Assembly (NCBI RefSeq): GCF_032921865.1
Contig: NZ_CP136684.1
Coordinates: 3,259,001-3,323,000, forward strand
From: Thalassospira lucentensis
GTDB taxonomy: Bacteria; Pseudomonadota; Alphaproteobacteria; Rhodospirillales; Thalassospiraceae
Length of the DNA: 64,000 nucleotides
Reading direction: 5' to 3'
How positions within the stretch are numbered: position 1 is the first letter of the stretch; each line of letters starts with the position of its first letter. The position numbers were made by a program, and so were the translations under genes. Shown one piece after another: positions 1 through 9,260 of this stretch. The notes under the pieces are model-generated. The model did no database searches and was not told the DNA's origin. It saw only the letters and a program-made list of their open reading frames with translations.

Positions 1-1
1 T

Positions 2-1006
2 CATCTTCTGGCTATCGCCAAGGAAGCGGAGGTCGATTTTACCATGGCGGATATGGATCGCCTGTCGCGCAAGATCCCGTATCTGTCCAAAGTGGCGCCA
101 AACCACCCGAAATTCCACATGGAAGATGTTCATCGTGCGGGAGGTATCATGCGTATTCTGGGCGAACTGGATCGTGCCGGTTTGCTCCATACCGATGTTT
201 CGACCGTACACGCCAAAACCATGGCCGATGCCCTGGAAAAGTGGGACATCAAACGCACCAAGAACGAGGCCGTCCAAAAGTTCTATCGCGCCATGCCGGG
301 CGGTATTCCGACCCAGACCGCGTTTAGTCAGGAGCGTTATTGGGATGATCTCGATCTCGATGAAAAAGAAGGCTGCATTCGCGACGTTGCGCATGCTTAC
401 AGTCAGGATGGTGGTCTTGCGGTTCTGTTTGGCAATTTTGCGACCAATGGTTGCATCGTCAAGACCGGTGGTGTGGATGAAAGCATCCTGAAATTCACCG
501 GTCCGGCCGTGATCTGCGAAAGCCAGGATGAGGCGGTTGCCAAGGTTCTGGGTGGTGAGGTCAAGGAAGGCGATGTTGTTGTCATCCGTTATGAAGGGCC
601 CAAAGGTGGTCCGGGCATGCAGGAAATGCTGTATCCGACCAGCTATCTGAAATCGATGGGGCTGGGCAAGGCCTGCGCGCTTGTCACCGATGGCCGTTTC
701 TCGGGCGGGACGTCGGGTCTTTCGATTGGCCATGTATCGCCCGAAGCGGCGGCAGGCGGTGAAATTGCCCTGATCGAGCCGGGTGATATGATCGAAATCG
801 ATATTCCGAACCGTTCGATTAAAATTGCGGTCGATGACGCGGTTCTGGCTGCACGCCGTCAGGAAATGGAAGCCAAGGGCAAGGATGCCTGGAAACCGGC
901 CAAGCCGCGCAAACGCAAGGTCACAACGGCCCTTCGTGCCTATGCCGCGCTTGCAACCAGCGCCGATCAGGGTGCGGTCCGCGATGTGACGCAGGTCGAA
1001 TTTTAA
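2..1006 (+). CDS. ilvD: Dihydroxy-acid dehydratase (3' part, cut by window edge)
   Basis: Catalyses dehydration of 2,3-dihydroxy-isovalerate and 2,3-dihydroxy-3-methylvalerate in branched-chain amino acid synthesis, using an Fe-S cluster. The frame is open back to base 2, so the N-terminal half with most cluster ligands lies outside the window. Visible IlvD/Edd hallmarks are the segment around [13 protein letters not shown] (a start at base 44 would be internal), the block [14 protein letters not shown], the [12 protein letters not shown] motif near the substrate site, [11 protein letters not shown], and the C-terminal [15 protein letters not shown] typical of IlvD rather than Edd. A strong hairpin follows the stop. 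Identity is secure; only completeness is limited by the edge. Confidence 0.95.
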   Translation, partial: HLLAIAKEAEVDFTMADMDRLSRKIPYLSKVAPNHPKFHMEDVHRAGGIMRILGELDRAGLLHTDVSTVHAKTMADALEKWDIKRTKNEAVQKFYRAMPGGIPTQTAFSQERYWDDLDLDEKEGCIRDVAHAYSQDGGLAVLFGNFATNGCIVKTGGVDESILKFTGPAVICESQDEAVAKVLGGEVKEGDVVVIRYEGPKGGPGMQEMLYPTSYLKSMGLGKACALVTDGRFSGGTSGLSIGHVSPEAAAGGEIALIEPGDMIEIDIPNRSIKIAVDDAVLAARRQEMEAKGKDAWKPAKPRKRKVTTALRAYAALATSADQGAVRDVTQVEF

Positions 1007-1026
1007 GTCGTTCAAACCATAACATC

Positions 1027-1062
1027 AAAAAAGCCGCCCGGTTCGCCGGGCGGCTTTTGTTT
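1027..1062. terminator. Bidirectional terminator between ilvD and lysE-type gene
   Basis: Stem AAAAGCCGCCCG / CGGGCGGCTTTT with a five-base loop at 1041-1045, followed by TGTTTTG on the plus strand. The A-run on the left lets it also work for the converging minus-strand gene. Confidence 0.85.
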
Positions 1063-1076
1063 TGGCGCGAGGATGA

Positions 1077-1742
1077 TCAGGGTTTGCGCAGCGTGCTGAA
1101 CCCATGCGCAAGGCTGTGGCCAAGGTTGGGCAGGGCATTGGCAATCGCCTGCACGGCAAAACCGATAAACAGAATTCCGGTGGCGCGCACGATCCAGATT
1201 TCATGGCGCTGATAGGCCCGGTGCAAAATCCCAAGCCCGACAACCCAAATCAGGATCAGATCGGCAATCAGAAACCCGACGGCAGAGGCCAGCAAAAGCC
1301 CGGTTATGCTGTCCCAGCCAAGCGATGCGGCATCCTGTGCCAGAAGGGCTGTGAACATCGCAACCGCGACCGGATATCCCTTGGGATTGGTGATCCCGAA
1401 GATAAAGCCGCGTCGCCACGGACGGCGCACGGTAATATTGACCGCACCGTCGACCTTGCGCTTTGCGATAACCGCACGGATGCCAAGCCAGAAAAGATAA
1501 ACACCGCAAATCATCGCCAGAATATCAAATACCATCGGATCAAGTACGCGCGACCCGATGATCGCCACCAGTGCCAGACTGGCCCACATGATATCCCCGG
1601 CAAAATGCCCGAACAGGAAGCCGGCACTTGCCCGGCGGCCCTGCGCGGCACCAATGCCCAGCATCGCCAAAAAGGCCGGGCCGGGTGTCAGGGTATAGAT
1701 GGCGGCCGCGACCATCGCCCCGATCAACATCGATATTTCCAT
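1077..1742 (-). CDS. LysE/RhtB-family amino acid exporter
   Basis: A 221-residue inner-membrane protein with about six hydrophobic segments and the LysE/RhtB N-terminal signature TPGPAFLAMLGIGAAQGRRA (residues about 18-38). The conserved GxxxG-type segment GFIFGITNPKGYPVAVAMF (about 111-129) carries the typical NPK motif. Family members export amino acids such as lysine, threonine or homoserine by proton exchange; the substrate cannot be read from sequence. It converges on ilvD and stands alone between two terminators. Start chosen at the ATG at 1742, which begins directly with the first membrane segment. Confidence 0.85.
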   Translation of the reverse strand: MEISMLIGAMVAAAIYTLTPGPAFLAMLGIGAAQGRRASAGFLFGHFAGDIMWASLALVAIIGSRVLDPMVFDILAMICGVYLFWLGIRAVIAKRKVDGAVNITVRRPWRRGFIFGITNPKGYPVAVAMFTALLAQDAASLGWDSITGLLLASAVGFLIADLILIWVVGLGILHRAYQRHEIWIVRATGILFIGFAVQAIANALPNLGHSLAHGFSTLRKP

Positions 1743-1793
1743 GGTTGTTTCATCCCGTATATCTTTTCGGTAATGCTAGCACAGCCTGAGACA

Positions 1794-1826
1794 ACAAACC
1801 CCGCCAAACTGACTGGCGGGGTTTGC
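1794..1826 (-). terminator. Terminator downstream of ald
   Basis: Perfect stem CAAACCCCGCC / GGCGGGGTTTG. Read on the minus strand it is followed by a T-rich stretch (TTGTTGT), fitting the end of the alanine dehydrogenase transcript. Confidence 0.8.
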
Positions 1827-1871
1827 TCGGGCAGGGTGACTAGCCCCGCCGGGAGGTTGGATTAAGCTGGT

Positions 1872-2987
1872 TTACGCAAGCACCCGGTCAAGGGGCAGGT
1901 AATCGTAGCCAAGATCACGCGCGACGGCCTCATAGGTGATGCGACCTTCGTGAACGTTGAGCCCTGCGGCCAGATGGGGATCTTCCTGGCAGGCTTTTTT
2001 CCAGCCCTTGTCGGCCAGTGCCAGGGTAAAGGGCAGGGTTGCGTTATTGAGCGCAAAAGTCGATGTGCGGGCGACCGCACCGGGCATGTTGGCAACACAG
2101 TAGTGCACCACGTCATCAACGATATAGGTCGGATCGGCATGGGTGGTGGCTTTGGATGTTTCAAAGCAGCCGCCCTGATCAATCGCGACATCGACAATCA
2201 CCGAACCCGGCTTCATTTTTGAAAGCTGGTCCTTGTGGATCAGTTTCGGTGCCGCGGCACCGGGGATCAGGACTGCACCGACAACCATGTCGGCATCATA
2301 GACCAGTGCCTCGGTATCATCGATGGTGGCATATTGCGTTTTGATGCGTGGGCCAAACAGATCGTCAATCTGTGTCAGGCGTTTGACATTCTTGTCGAGA
2401 ATGATGACGTCCGCGCCCATGCCTGCGGCAATGCGGGCGGCATTGGTGCCGACAACACCACCACCGATCACAACTACCTTGGCGGGGGCAACGCCGGGCA
2501 CACCGCCCAGCAACATGCCGCGTCCGCCATTGGCCTTTTGCAGGGCAGCAGCCCCAACCTGCGGGGCCATGCGACCGGCAACTTCGGACATCGGGGCCAG
2601 CAACGGCAGGCCACCATTTTTATCAGTCACGGTTTCATAGGCAATCGCGGTCACACCGGATTTGACCAGACCTGCGGTCTGTTCGGGGTCGGGTGCCAGA
2701 TGAAGATAGGTAAACAGAAGCTGCCCTTCGCGGAGCTGCTCGTATTCGACTTTCTGCGGTTCCTTGACCTTTACGACCATTTCGGATTTGGCAAAGATTT
2801 CGGCCGCGGTGTCGACGATTTTTGCGCCGGCTGCGAGGTAATCATCGTTGCTGCAACCGATACCGGCACCAGCATTGGTTTCGATGATCACATCATGCCC
2901 GTGTGCCGTGACTTCACGCACGGAACTTGGGGTCAGGCCGACGCGATATTCATGGTTTTTGATTTCTTTCGGAATGCCAATAAGCAT
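1872..2987 (-). CDS. ald: Alanine dehydrogenase
   Basis: NAD-dependent oxidative deamination of L-alanine to pyruvate and ammonium, in the cytoplasm. The 371-residue length fits the family. Seen in order: N-terminal MLIGIPKEIKNHEYRVGLTP, the KVKEP motif with catalytic Lys75, YLHLAPD with His96, Rossmann motif GGGVVGTNAA (about 175-184), and DVAIDQGG with the conserved active-site Asp. The start at 2987 has GGGAG seven bases upstream; an upstream in-frame codon at 3005 has no such site. It is divergent from an Lrp/AsnC gene, the usual arrangement in which the regulator activates ald in response to alanine (known for the family; inferred here). Confidence 0.95.
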   Translation of the reverse strand: MLIGIPKEIKNHEYRVGLTPSSVREVTAHGHDVIIETNAGAGIGCSNDDYLAAGAKIVDTAAEIFAKSEMVVKVKEPQKVEYEQLREGQLLFTYLHLAPDPEQTAGLVKSGVTAIAYETVTDKNGGLPLLAPMSEVAGRMAPQVGAAALQKANGGRGMLLGGVPGVAPAKVVVIGGGVVGTNAARIAAGMGADVIILDKNVKRLTQIDDLFGPRIKTQYATIDDTEALVYDADMVVGAVLIPGAAAPKLIHKDQLSKMKPGSVIVDVAIDQGGCFETSKATTHADPTYIVDDVVHYCVANMPGAVARTSTFALNNATLPFTLALADKGWKKACQEDPHLAAGLNVHEGRITYEAVARDLGYDYLPLDRVLA

Positions 2988-3113
2988 TGTGTTTCTCCCG
3001 GACAAACGTGGCAGCGATAACGGGTTGTCCCGTTTTTAGTTGTCTATGCAGGATACCCGAAAATTGTGGCAATTTCCCTTCAATCATCGGTGAGTTTGGT
3101 GGTATTAATGCTA

Positions 3114-3119
3114 TATAAT
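3114..3119 (+). promoter_or_regulatory. Candidate -10 box for the Lrp/AsnC gene
   Basis: TATAAT lies 38 bases before the regulator start in the 169-bp divergent ald/lrp region, which is otherwise AT-rich. No convincing -35 was found at 16-18 bases, as expected if the promoter depends on an activator. Confidence 0.35.
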
Positions 3120-3156
3120 TTTAAAAAATCCGCTTCAGGCAGGGAGAATATTCGAA

Positions 3157-3615
3157 ATGCAGATGGACGAACGTGACCGGATGATCCTGCGGCTGCTTCA
3201 ACGCGATGGCCGTATCAGCAACGCCGAACTGGCCGAAAAGGTCAATCTGTCGGCTTCTGCCTGTTTGCGCCGTGTCCGGCTTCTGGAAGAAGCCGGTCTG
3301 ATTGACCGTTACACCATGCTGCTTAATCCGGCCCGCATCGGCAAACCGGGCAATGCATTCGTCAATATTTCGATTGCACGCCAGACCCGCGAAGCGTTGG
3401 AAACCTTTGAAAAGGAAATCCAGTCAGTGCCCGAGGTGGTCGAATGCTATCTGCTGGCCGGGCAAAGCGATTATCTGGTGCATGTGGTCTACAGTAACAC
3501 AGCCGACTATGAACGCATACATAGCGAGGTTCTGACCCAGCTTCCGGGTGTGGAGCGTGTTCAGACCATCATCACGCTGCGCGAAGTCAAACGCACGACC
3601 GAATTGCCGGTCTGA
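3157..3615 (+). CDS. Lrp/AsnC-family transcriptional regulator
   Basis: 152 residues with the two classic parts. An N-terminal winged helix-turn-helix (DERDRMILRLLQRDGRISNAEL and the recognition helix SASACLRRVRLLEEAGLI, about residues 4-50) precedes a C-terminal RAM ligand-binding domain (about 70-145; VPEVVECYLLAGQSDYLVHV). GGGAG precedes the start by ten bases. Divergent placement next to ald suggests it senses alanine or another amino acid and activates ald (AldR/BkdR-like role, inference). Confidence 0.9.
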   Translation: MQMDERDRMILRLLQRDGRISNAELAEKVNLSASACLRRVRLLEEAGLIDRYTMLLNPARIGKPGNAFVNISIARQTREALETFEKEIQSVPEVVECYLLAGQSDYLVHVVYSNTADYERIHSEVLTQLPGVERVQTIITLREVKRTTELPV

Positions 3616-3784
3616 TACTCCGTTCCAGTTCGCAGCCGCAGCGAATCAAATCTGTACGGATTTTTCGATTTTGTGCGCCGAAACGTTCCTTGATTGAGGT
3701 ATGGTGACCAATGTTCATCTATCGCGCGTTCAAAAAACACAGGCGAACTGTTTGTTACATAAAAGTTTCTTTGATTTTTTCTAT

Positions 3785-3812
3785 CAAAAGTCGCCGCGCG
3801 ATTTGACTTTTG
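3785..3812. promoter_or_regulatory. Inverted repeat upstream of TetR gene
   Basis: Perfect arms CAAAAGTC and GACTTTTG separated by 12 bases, 58 bases before the TetR gene start, in an AT-rich 254-bp intergenic stretch. Position and symmetry fit an operator for the downstream repressor; no binding data. Confidence 0.4.
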
Positions 3813-3869
3813 AATGAATTAAAAGGCATTAATATAAGTTCAGGGAGAATGTTGGGGGAATAATTCTCT

Positions 3870-4583
3870 ATGGAAAACGAATGTCTTGTTCGTGCGCGTA
3901 GCCACGAGCAAAAGCTTAAACGTAGAAACGATATACTTGTCGCGGCCGAGGCGCTTTACCTTGAGGGGGACGGACAACTGCCATCGGCAGCCGAAGTCGC
4001 CAAGAAGGCAAACCTCGCCAAAGGCACGCTATATCTTTATTTTTCAAGCAAGGAAGCCCTTTTTCTGGAAGTCCTGCGCGGATTCCTGAAGGGGTGGTTT
4101 GAAAACAATCTTGAAGTGATTGAACAGGAAGCGTTGCGGCGTCCCGAAGAACGGGATTCGGCGCGCGTTGCACTGCAATTCGTGCAATATCTGGTCAAGC
4201 GGAAGCAGTTCCTGCATCTGGCATCCCTGTCACAAGGGGTTCTGGAACAGGGGACGGATGATGAAGCCGTGCTTAGCCATCGAAGATTTGTTTCTTCAAT
4301 GGTCAAACGTACAGCCGATGCCTTGTCCGAGCTTTATGCCATCACGCCCGAAGATGCCAACAAGCTGATGCGTACGTCGTATGCACTGGTGATTGGCATG
4401 TGGCAGATGTCACAGATTCCGGATCGTGTTGCCGAACTGATGCGCCAGAACGCATTGGATAACCTGATTATCGATTTCAGTGTGGCAGCCGAAGAAGCCG
4501 TTGTGTCTTATTGGCGTGTCCTTGCGCCGGGCATGAAATGCCGTGAATTCCTGCGGCAGATGGCGGAACAGAATCAGGCCTGA
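3870..4583 (+). CDS. TetR-family transcriptional regulator
   Basis: 237 residues. The N-terminal TetR helix-turn-helix is clear: helix 1 around RRNDILVAAEALYLEG, then SAAEVAKKANLAKGTLYLYF with the family KGTLYLYF recognition helix (about residues 30-60), followed by SSKEALFLEVLRGF. The C-terminal ligand domain is not assignable to a known inducer. The gene stands alone, back to back with the ald/lrp region and converging on the putrescine transporter, so its target is not obvious. A GGGGGA sits eleven bases before the chosen ATG, a rather long spacing, so the start is only moderately sure. Confidence 0.85.
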   Translation: MENECLVRARSHEQKLKRRNDILVAAEALYLEGDGQLPSAAEVAKKANLAKGTLYLYFSSKEALFLEVLRGFLKGWFENNLEVIEQEALRRPEERDSARVALQFVQYLVKRKQFLHLASLSQGVLEQGTDDEAVLSHRRFVSSMVKRTADALSELYAITPEDANKLMRTSYALVIGMWQMSQIPDRVAELMRQNALDNLIIDFSVAAEEAVVSYWRVLAPGMKCREFLRQMAEQNQA

Positions 4584-4622
4584 TTTCAGGTTTGTATTCG
4601 GGTTTTCCATCCGGATCATAAA

Positions 4623-4655
4623 AAAAGCAGCACCTGCAAAGGTGCTGCTTTTTGT
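4623..4655. terminator. Bidirectional terminator between TetR gene and potI
   Basis: Stem AAAAGCAGCACC / GGTGCTGCTTTT with T-run on the plus side and A-run on the other, placed between converging genes. Confidence 0.85.
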
Positions 4656-4671
4656 TTTGGGCGACATGGAA

Positions 4672-5511
4672 TCAGTTGTCGATTGTTGCCTGATTCATGG
4701 ATCGGGTACGCGCCCGTTCGGATCGCAGGATCAGCAGGCTCGAAATCACGATCATCACCGATACCGCAAGGATGATGAGCGTTGCGAGCGCGTTGATTTC
4801 CGGCGAAACGCCAAGTCGCACGGACGAGAAAACCTTCATCGGCAGGGTGGTGGAACCCGGACCGGCGACGAAGCTTGCAATCACCAGATCATCAAGAGAC
4901 AGGGTGAAAGACAGCAGCCAGCCAGCGAGAAGTGCCGGCAGGATCATTGGCAGCGTAATGACAAAGAAAATCTTTGCCGGTTTGGCGCCAAGGTCCATCG
5001 CGGCTTCTTCGACCGAGGTATCCATACCCGCCAGTCGCGATTGCACAACAACCGCGACATAGGCCGCACAGAAGGTCGTGTGTGCGATCACGATCGTGGT
5101 AACGCCACGCCCGGCCGGCCAGCCGATAAGCTGTTCAAGGGTAACAAACAGCAGCAGCAATGACAGGCCGGTGATGACTTCGGGCATGACAAGCGGGGCA
5201 GCAACCATACCCGAAAACAGGGTGCGACCCTTGAACCGGCCAAAGCGGGACATGACAAGCCCCGCAGGGGTCCCGACGGCCAATGCCAGCGTTGCCGACA
5301 TCACCCCGATCCGAAGGCTATTCCAGGCCGCATCAATCATGCCGTCATTGGAAAACAGCGACACATACCATTTGAACGAGAAGCCGGTCCAAACGGTCAC
5401 AAGCTTGCCCTCGTTAAACGAGTAAATGATCACAAGCAGGATCGGCACATAGAGGAATGCAAAGCCGAACACCAGAGCACTTAGAAGGAAAGTCGAACGT
5501 TTGCCGGTCAT
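4672..5511 (-). CDS. potI: Putrescine/polyamine ABC transporter permease PotI-type
   Basis: 279-residue BPD_transp_1 inner-membrane permease, second of the pair. It has an N-terminal membrane segment (FLLSALVFGFAFLYVPILLV) and the EAA loop EEAAMDLGAKPAKIFFVITLP (about residues 175-195) that contacts the ATPase. The C-terminal half keeps the SLDDLVIASFVAGPGSTTLP block common to PotC/PotI. Its ATG overlaps the potH stop (ATGA), giving translational coupling, and GGAG lies upstream; longer in-frame starts inside potH are less likely. Part of the minus-strand potG-potH-potI unit. Confidence 0.9.
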   Translation of the reverse strand: MTGKRSTFLLSALVFGFAFLYVPILLVIIYSFNEGKLVTVWTGFSFKWYVSLFSNDGMIDAAWNSLRIGVMSATLALAVGTPAGLVMSRFGRFKGRTLFSGMVAAPLVMPEVITGLSLLLLFVTLEQLIGWPAGRGVTTIVIAHTTFCAAYVAVVVQSRLAGMDTSVEEAAMDLGAKPAKIFFVITLPMILPALLAGWLLSFTLSLDDLVIASFVAGPGSTTLPMKVFSSVRLGVSPEINALATLIILAVSVMIVISSLLILRSERARTRSMNQATIDN

Positions 5512-6437
5512 TGTCCGTTCTCCTCCTGCTTGGTCTGGATATGCTGGAACCACATGATCGGCACGACAAGGAACAGCAGCATGGCAATCGCGACCGAGGA
5601 TGCAATCGGCCAGTCACGGTTGGCAAAGAATTCGTTCCACAATGTCCGGCCGATCATCAGGGTATTTGGCCCGCCAAGAAGTTCCGGAATAACGAATTCG
5701 CCAACGGATGGAATGAATACCAGAAGTGATCCCGCCAAAATGCCGGGCATGGAGAGGGGCAATGTTACCTTCATGAAGGCCTGCCATGGCTTGCAACCAA
5801 GATCCAGGGCGGCCTCGATCAGGCTGACATCCATTTTTTCCAGCGTGGAATAAAGCGGCAGGATCATGAAGGGCAGGTAGGTATAGACAATGCCGATATA
5901 GACCGCGAATTCGGTCTGGCGCATGATCAGCGGCTCGGAAATGATGCCAAGGTTCAGCAGCAGGGCATTGATCAGGCCTTCGCGGTCCAGAATGCCGATC
6001 CAGGCGTAAACCCGGATCAGGAAGCTGGTCCAGAAGGGCAGGATCACCATCATCAGAAGGACACTGCGAAGCGATCCTTGTGCGCGCGCAATGCCATAGG
6101 CCATCGGATAGCCGATCAGAAGCGTGATCACGGTTGAAATCGCCGCAATCCGGATCGAATTCAGATAGGCCGAGATATAAAGGCTGTCGCTGAGCAGAAA
6201 CAGGTAATTGCCGAAATTGATCGTGATATTGACGCCTTCGTCAATCCACGTGAACAGCGCGCTATAGGGCGGCTGGGCATATTCGGCGGTGGCGAAGCTG
6301 ATCTTGAGCACGATCAGGAACGGGATAAGGAAGAACAGCATCAGCCAGAGATAGGGCAGGCCGATCACAATGACCCGTCCGTGCTTGAGCATCAGGCGAT
6401 CATAACGTTGTTTAAGGGTTGGCTTGTCACGGCTCAT
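5508..6437 (-). CDS. potH: Putrescine/polyamine ABC transporter permease PotH-type
   Basis: 309-residue inner-membrane permease, first of the pair, with about six membrane segments (LPYLWLMLFFLIPFLIVLKI near the N-terminus) and an EAA loop (IEAALDLGCKPWQAFMKVTLP, about 210-230). SVGEFVIPELLGG matches PotB/PotH. The start at 6437 overlaps the potG stop by ATGA; upstream codons inside potG were rejected. Works with PotI as membrane channel for the PotF-delivered substrate. Confidence 0.9.
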   Translation of the reverse strand: MSRDKPTLKQRYDRLMLKHGRVIVIGLPYLWLMLFFLIPFLIVLKISFATAEYAQPPYSALFTWIDEGVNITINFGNYLFLLSDSLYISAYLNSIRIAAISTVITLLIGYPMAYGIARAQGSLRSVLLMMVILPFWTSFLIRVYAWIGILDREGLINALLLNLGIISEPLIMRQTEFAVYIGIVYTYLPFMILPLYSTLEKMDVSLIEAALDLGCKPWQAFMKVTLPLSMPGILAGSLLVFIPSVGEFVIPELLGGPNTLMIGRTLWNEFFANRDWPIASSVAIAMLLFLVVPIMWFQHIQTKQEENGQ

Positions 6438-7594
6438 TGGTTCAGAACCGAAGCAGCCCCGGCCTCCCACGTCACCCAAACGCGATCTTCCCACGTGTAA
6501 CGCGGTTCGACATGGCGGCTGGAATTGGGTTCGGTGACCTTGATGCGGAAGCCGCTGTCAAGGCGCACATGGTAAGTCGACAGCCCGCCGAGATAGCCGA
6601 TTTCCTCGACCTTTCCCGACAGGCAATTGTATTTCGTATCGGTCGGCTGTTCGGTCAGCAGACGCAAGCGTTCAGGGCGGAGCGCGATCCAAAGTGTCGC
6701 ACCTTCGTGGCCCTGAACGGCGTGGTCGATATAAATCTCGCCACCGGCATCGTCGGACTGGATGACCGCGTATTTTTCATCGTCATCAACAAGCGTTCCC
6801 TCGATCAGGTTAACCTGACCCAGGAAGTTCGCGGTAAAGCGGCTGTTGGGATATTCGTAAAGCTCGAACGGGGTGCCAAGCTGACGGATTACGCCTTCAT
6901 TCATCACGGCAATGCGCGATGCCATGGTCATGGCTTCTTCCTGGTCATGGGTGACCATGACGAAGGTGGTGCCGACCTTTTCCTGAATGTTGACCAGTTC
7001 GAACTGCGTTTGTTCACGCAGCTTTTTATCAAGCGCGCCCAGCGGTTCGTCGAGCAGCAGCACCTTGGGTTTTTTGACAAGGGATCGTGCCAGGGCAACA
7101 CGCTGGCGCTGGCCGCCGGAAAGCTGATGGGGTTTGCGTTTGGCAAACTTGGTCATCTGCACAAGGGCCAGCATATCGGAAACCAGTGTGCGGATTTCCG
7201 ATTTCGGCAATCCGTCCTGATGGAGGCCAAAGGCCACATTCTGTTCAACTGTCATGTGCGGGAACAGGGCATAGGACTGGAACATCATGTTGGTCGGGCG
7301 TTCATAGGCCGGGACGCCAGCCATATCGACACCATCGATGAATATTTTACCTGCTGTCGGTTCCTCGAACCCGGCCAGCATGCGCAAAAGCGTTGTTTTG
7401 CCGCAACCCGATCCGCCCAGAAGGGCAAACAATTCATGCCGGTAAATATCAAGCGACACATCATCGACGGCATAAAAGTCGCCGAATTTCTTGGTCACAT
7501 TCTCGAAACGGATAAACGGGACCGCGTCGGGATTGTTCCAAGGCTGAGTCTTGTGCACATCCTCGTGTGCTTTCTGCAAAGCCCCCTGCGACAC
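6434..7594 (-). CDS. potG: Putrescine/polyamine ABC transporter ATPase PotG-type
   Basis: 386-residue ATPase powering the importer. Motifs: Walker A GGSGCGKTT (about residues 57-65), Q-loop region MMFQSYALFPHMTV, signature LSGGQRQRVALARSL, Walker B VLLLDEPLGALD, H-loop VMVTHDQEEAM, then a C-terminal TOBE domain (from about residue 280). The start is a GTG at 7594 with GGGGAG seven bases upstream; an adjacent TTG at 7597 has poorer spacing. The gene is separated from potF by a terminator, so potGHI probably has its own promoter within 7598-7929. Confidence 0.92.
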   Translation of the reverse strand: MSQGALQKAHEDVHKTQPWNNPDAVPFIRFENVTKKFGDFYAVDDVSLDIYRHELFALLGGSGCGKTTLLRMLAGFEEPTAGKIFIDGVDMAGVPAYERPTNMMFQSYALFPHMTVEQNVAFGLHQDGLPKSEIRTLVSDMLALVQMTKFAKRKPHQLSGGQRQRVALARSLVKKPKVLLLDEPLGALDKKLREQTQFELVNIQEKVGTTFVMVTHDQEEAMTMASRIAVMNEGVIRQLGTPFELYEYPNSRFTANFLGQVNLIEGTLVDDDEKYAVIQSDDAGGEIYIDHAVQGHEGATLWIALRPERLRLLTEQPTDTKYNCLSGKVEEIGYLGGLSTYHVRLDSGFRIKVTEPNSSRHVEPRYTWEDRVWVTWEAGAASVLNQ

Positions 7595-7597
7595 CAA

Positions 7598-7929
7598 GCT
7601 TCTCCCCTTGTTTGTTGTCGAGATATACCCAAAACATCGGGCGACATGCCCGGCTGGTCTTTTCAGTCCGATTGCGTTCGACGTGCCGTCCGATGTTTTG
7701 GTTTTTCCTGATTAACAGGATGAAGCAATTCCACAATCTGTAAAGAGGGGTGTGCGATATTTTGAACGTTTTGTGACCAATGTTGCGATAAATGGCGGAA
7801 AAGTCAGTAGGGGTGTTCAGAAAATGGGCATTGTTCGCGGTTTCATTTCCTGCTGTCCTGCCTGGGTGCCTTGCGCGGTTTCACGCACACCATCGCGAGT
7901 CACAATGCCGCCGCCCTATATACCGCCAT
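7598..7929. other. Intergenic stretch before potG
   Basis: About 330 bases without a believable gene; short frames here lack ribosome sites and run into the potF terminator. It must contain the potGHI promoter if the terminator at 7930-7967 is efficient, but no consensus box pair stands out. Confidence 0.5.
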
Positions 7930-7967
7930 GCAAAAGGGGCGCTGCATGACTGCAACGCCCCTTTGAC
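7930..7967 (-). terminator. Terminator after potF
   Basis: Stem AAAGGGGCG (7933-7941) / CGCCCCTTT (7956-7964), with an inner TGCA pairing; followed on the minus strand by TTTT. It separates the binding protein transcript from potGHI. Confidence 0.8.
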
Positions 7968-7991
7968 AGGTTTCGATATCAACCGGATCGA

Positions 7992-9095
7992 TTACTGACC
8001 GGTTTTAAGCTTGGTCCACAGACGGGTACGGGTACGCAGTTCTTTCGGACCCGGCTCGATCTTGGAGCGCAGGCGTTCCTTGACTTCCTGTGACGGGTAA
8101 ACGCCCGGATCGGATTTCAGATCTTCGTCGATGAATTCCATGGCCGCTTCGTTCGGGCTGGCATATTCGACATAGTTGGCAAGATCCGCACCGACATCGG
8201 CACGCAGGATGTAATCAATGAATTTGTGGGCCAATTCCGGGTTCGGTGCATCGGCAGGGATCATCATCACGTCAAACCAGATCAGCGTGCCTTCCTTCGG
8301 AATCACGTATTTGATCTCGTTGCCGTTGCCGGCTTCTTCTGCGCGAAGGGCAGCCTGGCCAACGTCACCCGACCAGCCGATAGATACACAGACGTTACCA
8401 TTGGCAAGGTCGTTGATGTATTGCGAGCTGTGGAAATAGGTGATGTAGGGACGGACTTTTTCGAGTTCGGCCATCGCGGCTTCGATGTCTTCGTTCGACT
8501 GCTTGGAGTCCGGTTTGTCGAGATAGAAATTGACCAGCGGCACGATCTCGCCCGGATCATCAAGCATGGTCAGGCCGCATTTCGACAGCTTTTCGGCATA
8601 TTGCGGGTCAAATACCAGCGCCCAGCTATCGAGCGGTGCATCGTCGCCCAGAGCTTCCTGAACCTTGGCAACGTTATAGCCAATGCCGTTGGTGCCCCAA
8701 AGGTAAGGAACCGCATAGTCGTTGTTCGGGTCGTATTTGGCGGTCTGGTTCAGGATCACCTTGTCCAGATTGCCAAAGTTTTCCAGTTTCGATTTATCGA
8801 CTTTCTGGAAGATGCCCGCCTGGATCAGGCGCTGCGCATCGGCCAGCGTCGGCACGACCAGATCATAGCCCGAATTTCCTGCCAGAAGCTTGGCTTCGAC
8901 AACCTGGTTGCTGTCATAAACGTCGTAATTGACCTTTACGCCATATTCCTTTTCGAAATTGGCCACGGTCTCTTCGCCGATATAATCAGACCAGTTATAA
9001 ACGTTAAGGACTTCCTGTGCCGATGCACTTGCGGCAAAGCCCGAAAGGGCTGCGGCAAGGACAACAAGGCTTGAAGATTTAAGAAGTGATTTCAT
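7992..9095 (-). CDS. potF: Putrescine-binding periplasmic protein PotF-type
   Basis: 367 residues. Signal peptide of about 26 residues (MKSLLKSSSLVVLAAALSGF...ASAQ), then the mature start EVLNVYNWSDYIGEETVANF. Features shared with E. coli PotF are the WSD aromatic/acidic substrate contacts, YDLVVPTLADAQRL, GTNGIGYN, FHSSQYINDLANGNVCVSIGW and the C-terminal RTRLWTKLKTG. These support putrescine rather than spermidine preference, though specificity is inferred. Start at 9095 has GGGAGG eight bases upstream. It lies downstream of the gamma-glutamylputrescine synthetase-like gene, the expected uptake/first-step pairing. Confidence 0.93.
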   Translation of the reverse strand: MKSLLKSSSLVVLAAALSGFAASASAQEVLNVYNWSDYIGEETVANFEKEYGVKVNYDVYDSNQVVEAKLLAGNSGYDLVVPTLADAQRLIQAGIFQKVDKSKLENFGNLDKVILNQTAKYDPNNDYAVPYLWGTNGIGYNVAKVQEALGDDAPLDSWALVFDPQYAEKLSKCGLTMLDDPGEIVPLVNFYLDKPDSKQSNEDIEAAMAELEKVRPYITYFHSSQYINDLANGNVCVSIGWSGDVGQAALRAEEAGNGNEIKYVIPKEGTLIWFDVMMIPADAPNPELAHKFIDYILRADVGADLANYVEYASPNEAAMEFIDEDLKSDPGVYPSQEVKERLRSKIEPGPKELRTRTRLWTKLKTGQ

Positions 9096-9260
9096 TTCGC
9101 TGAGCCTCCCATGTGGCAGCGTTTGAAAATTTGAAGGTCCTGTTATTGCTCTCTCCAAGACCTTCATATCCTTCGAATGCCTCAGGTTTTTGTCAAACAC
9201 AAGATGGATTTTTGGGCATTTTTCGCATCAAGTGAAAAATTAGGCATTCATCATGCAACA

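Noticed and set aside
3849..3863. ATG TTG GGG GAA TAA mini-frame after AGGGAGA before the TetR gene
   Set aside because: Four codons with a good ribosome site, but too short to support as a leader without conservation data.
8226..9074. Long plus-strand frame opposite potF
   Set aside because: Antisense shadow of a clear periplasmic binding protein; the same applies to long frames opposite ald, potG, rbbA, ydiJ and the synthetase.
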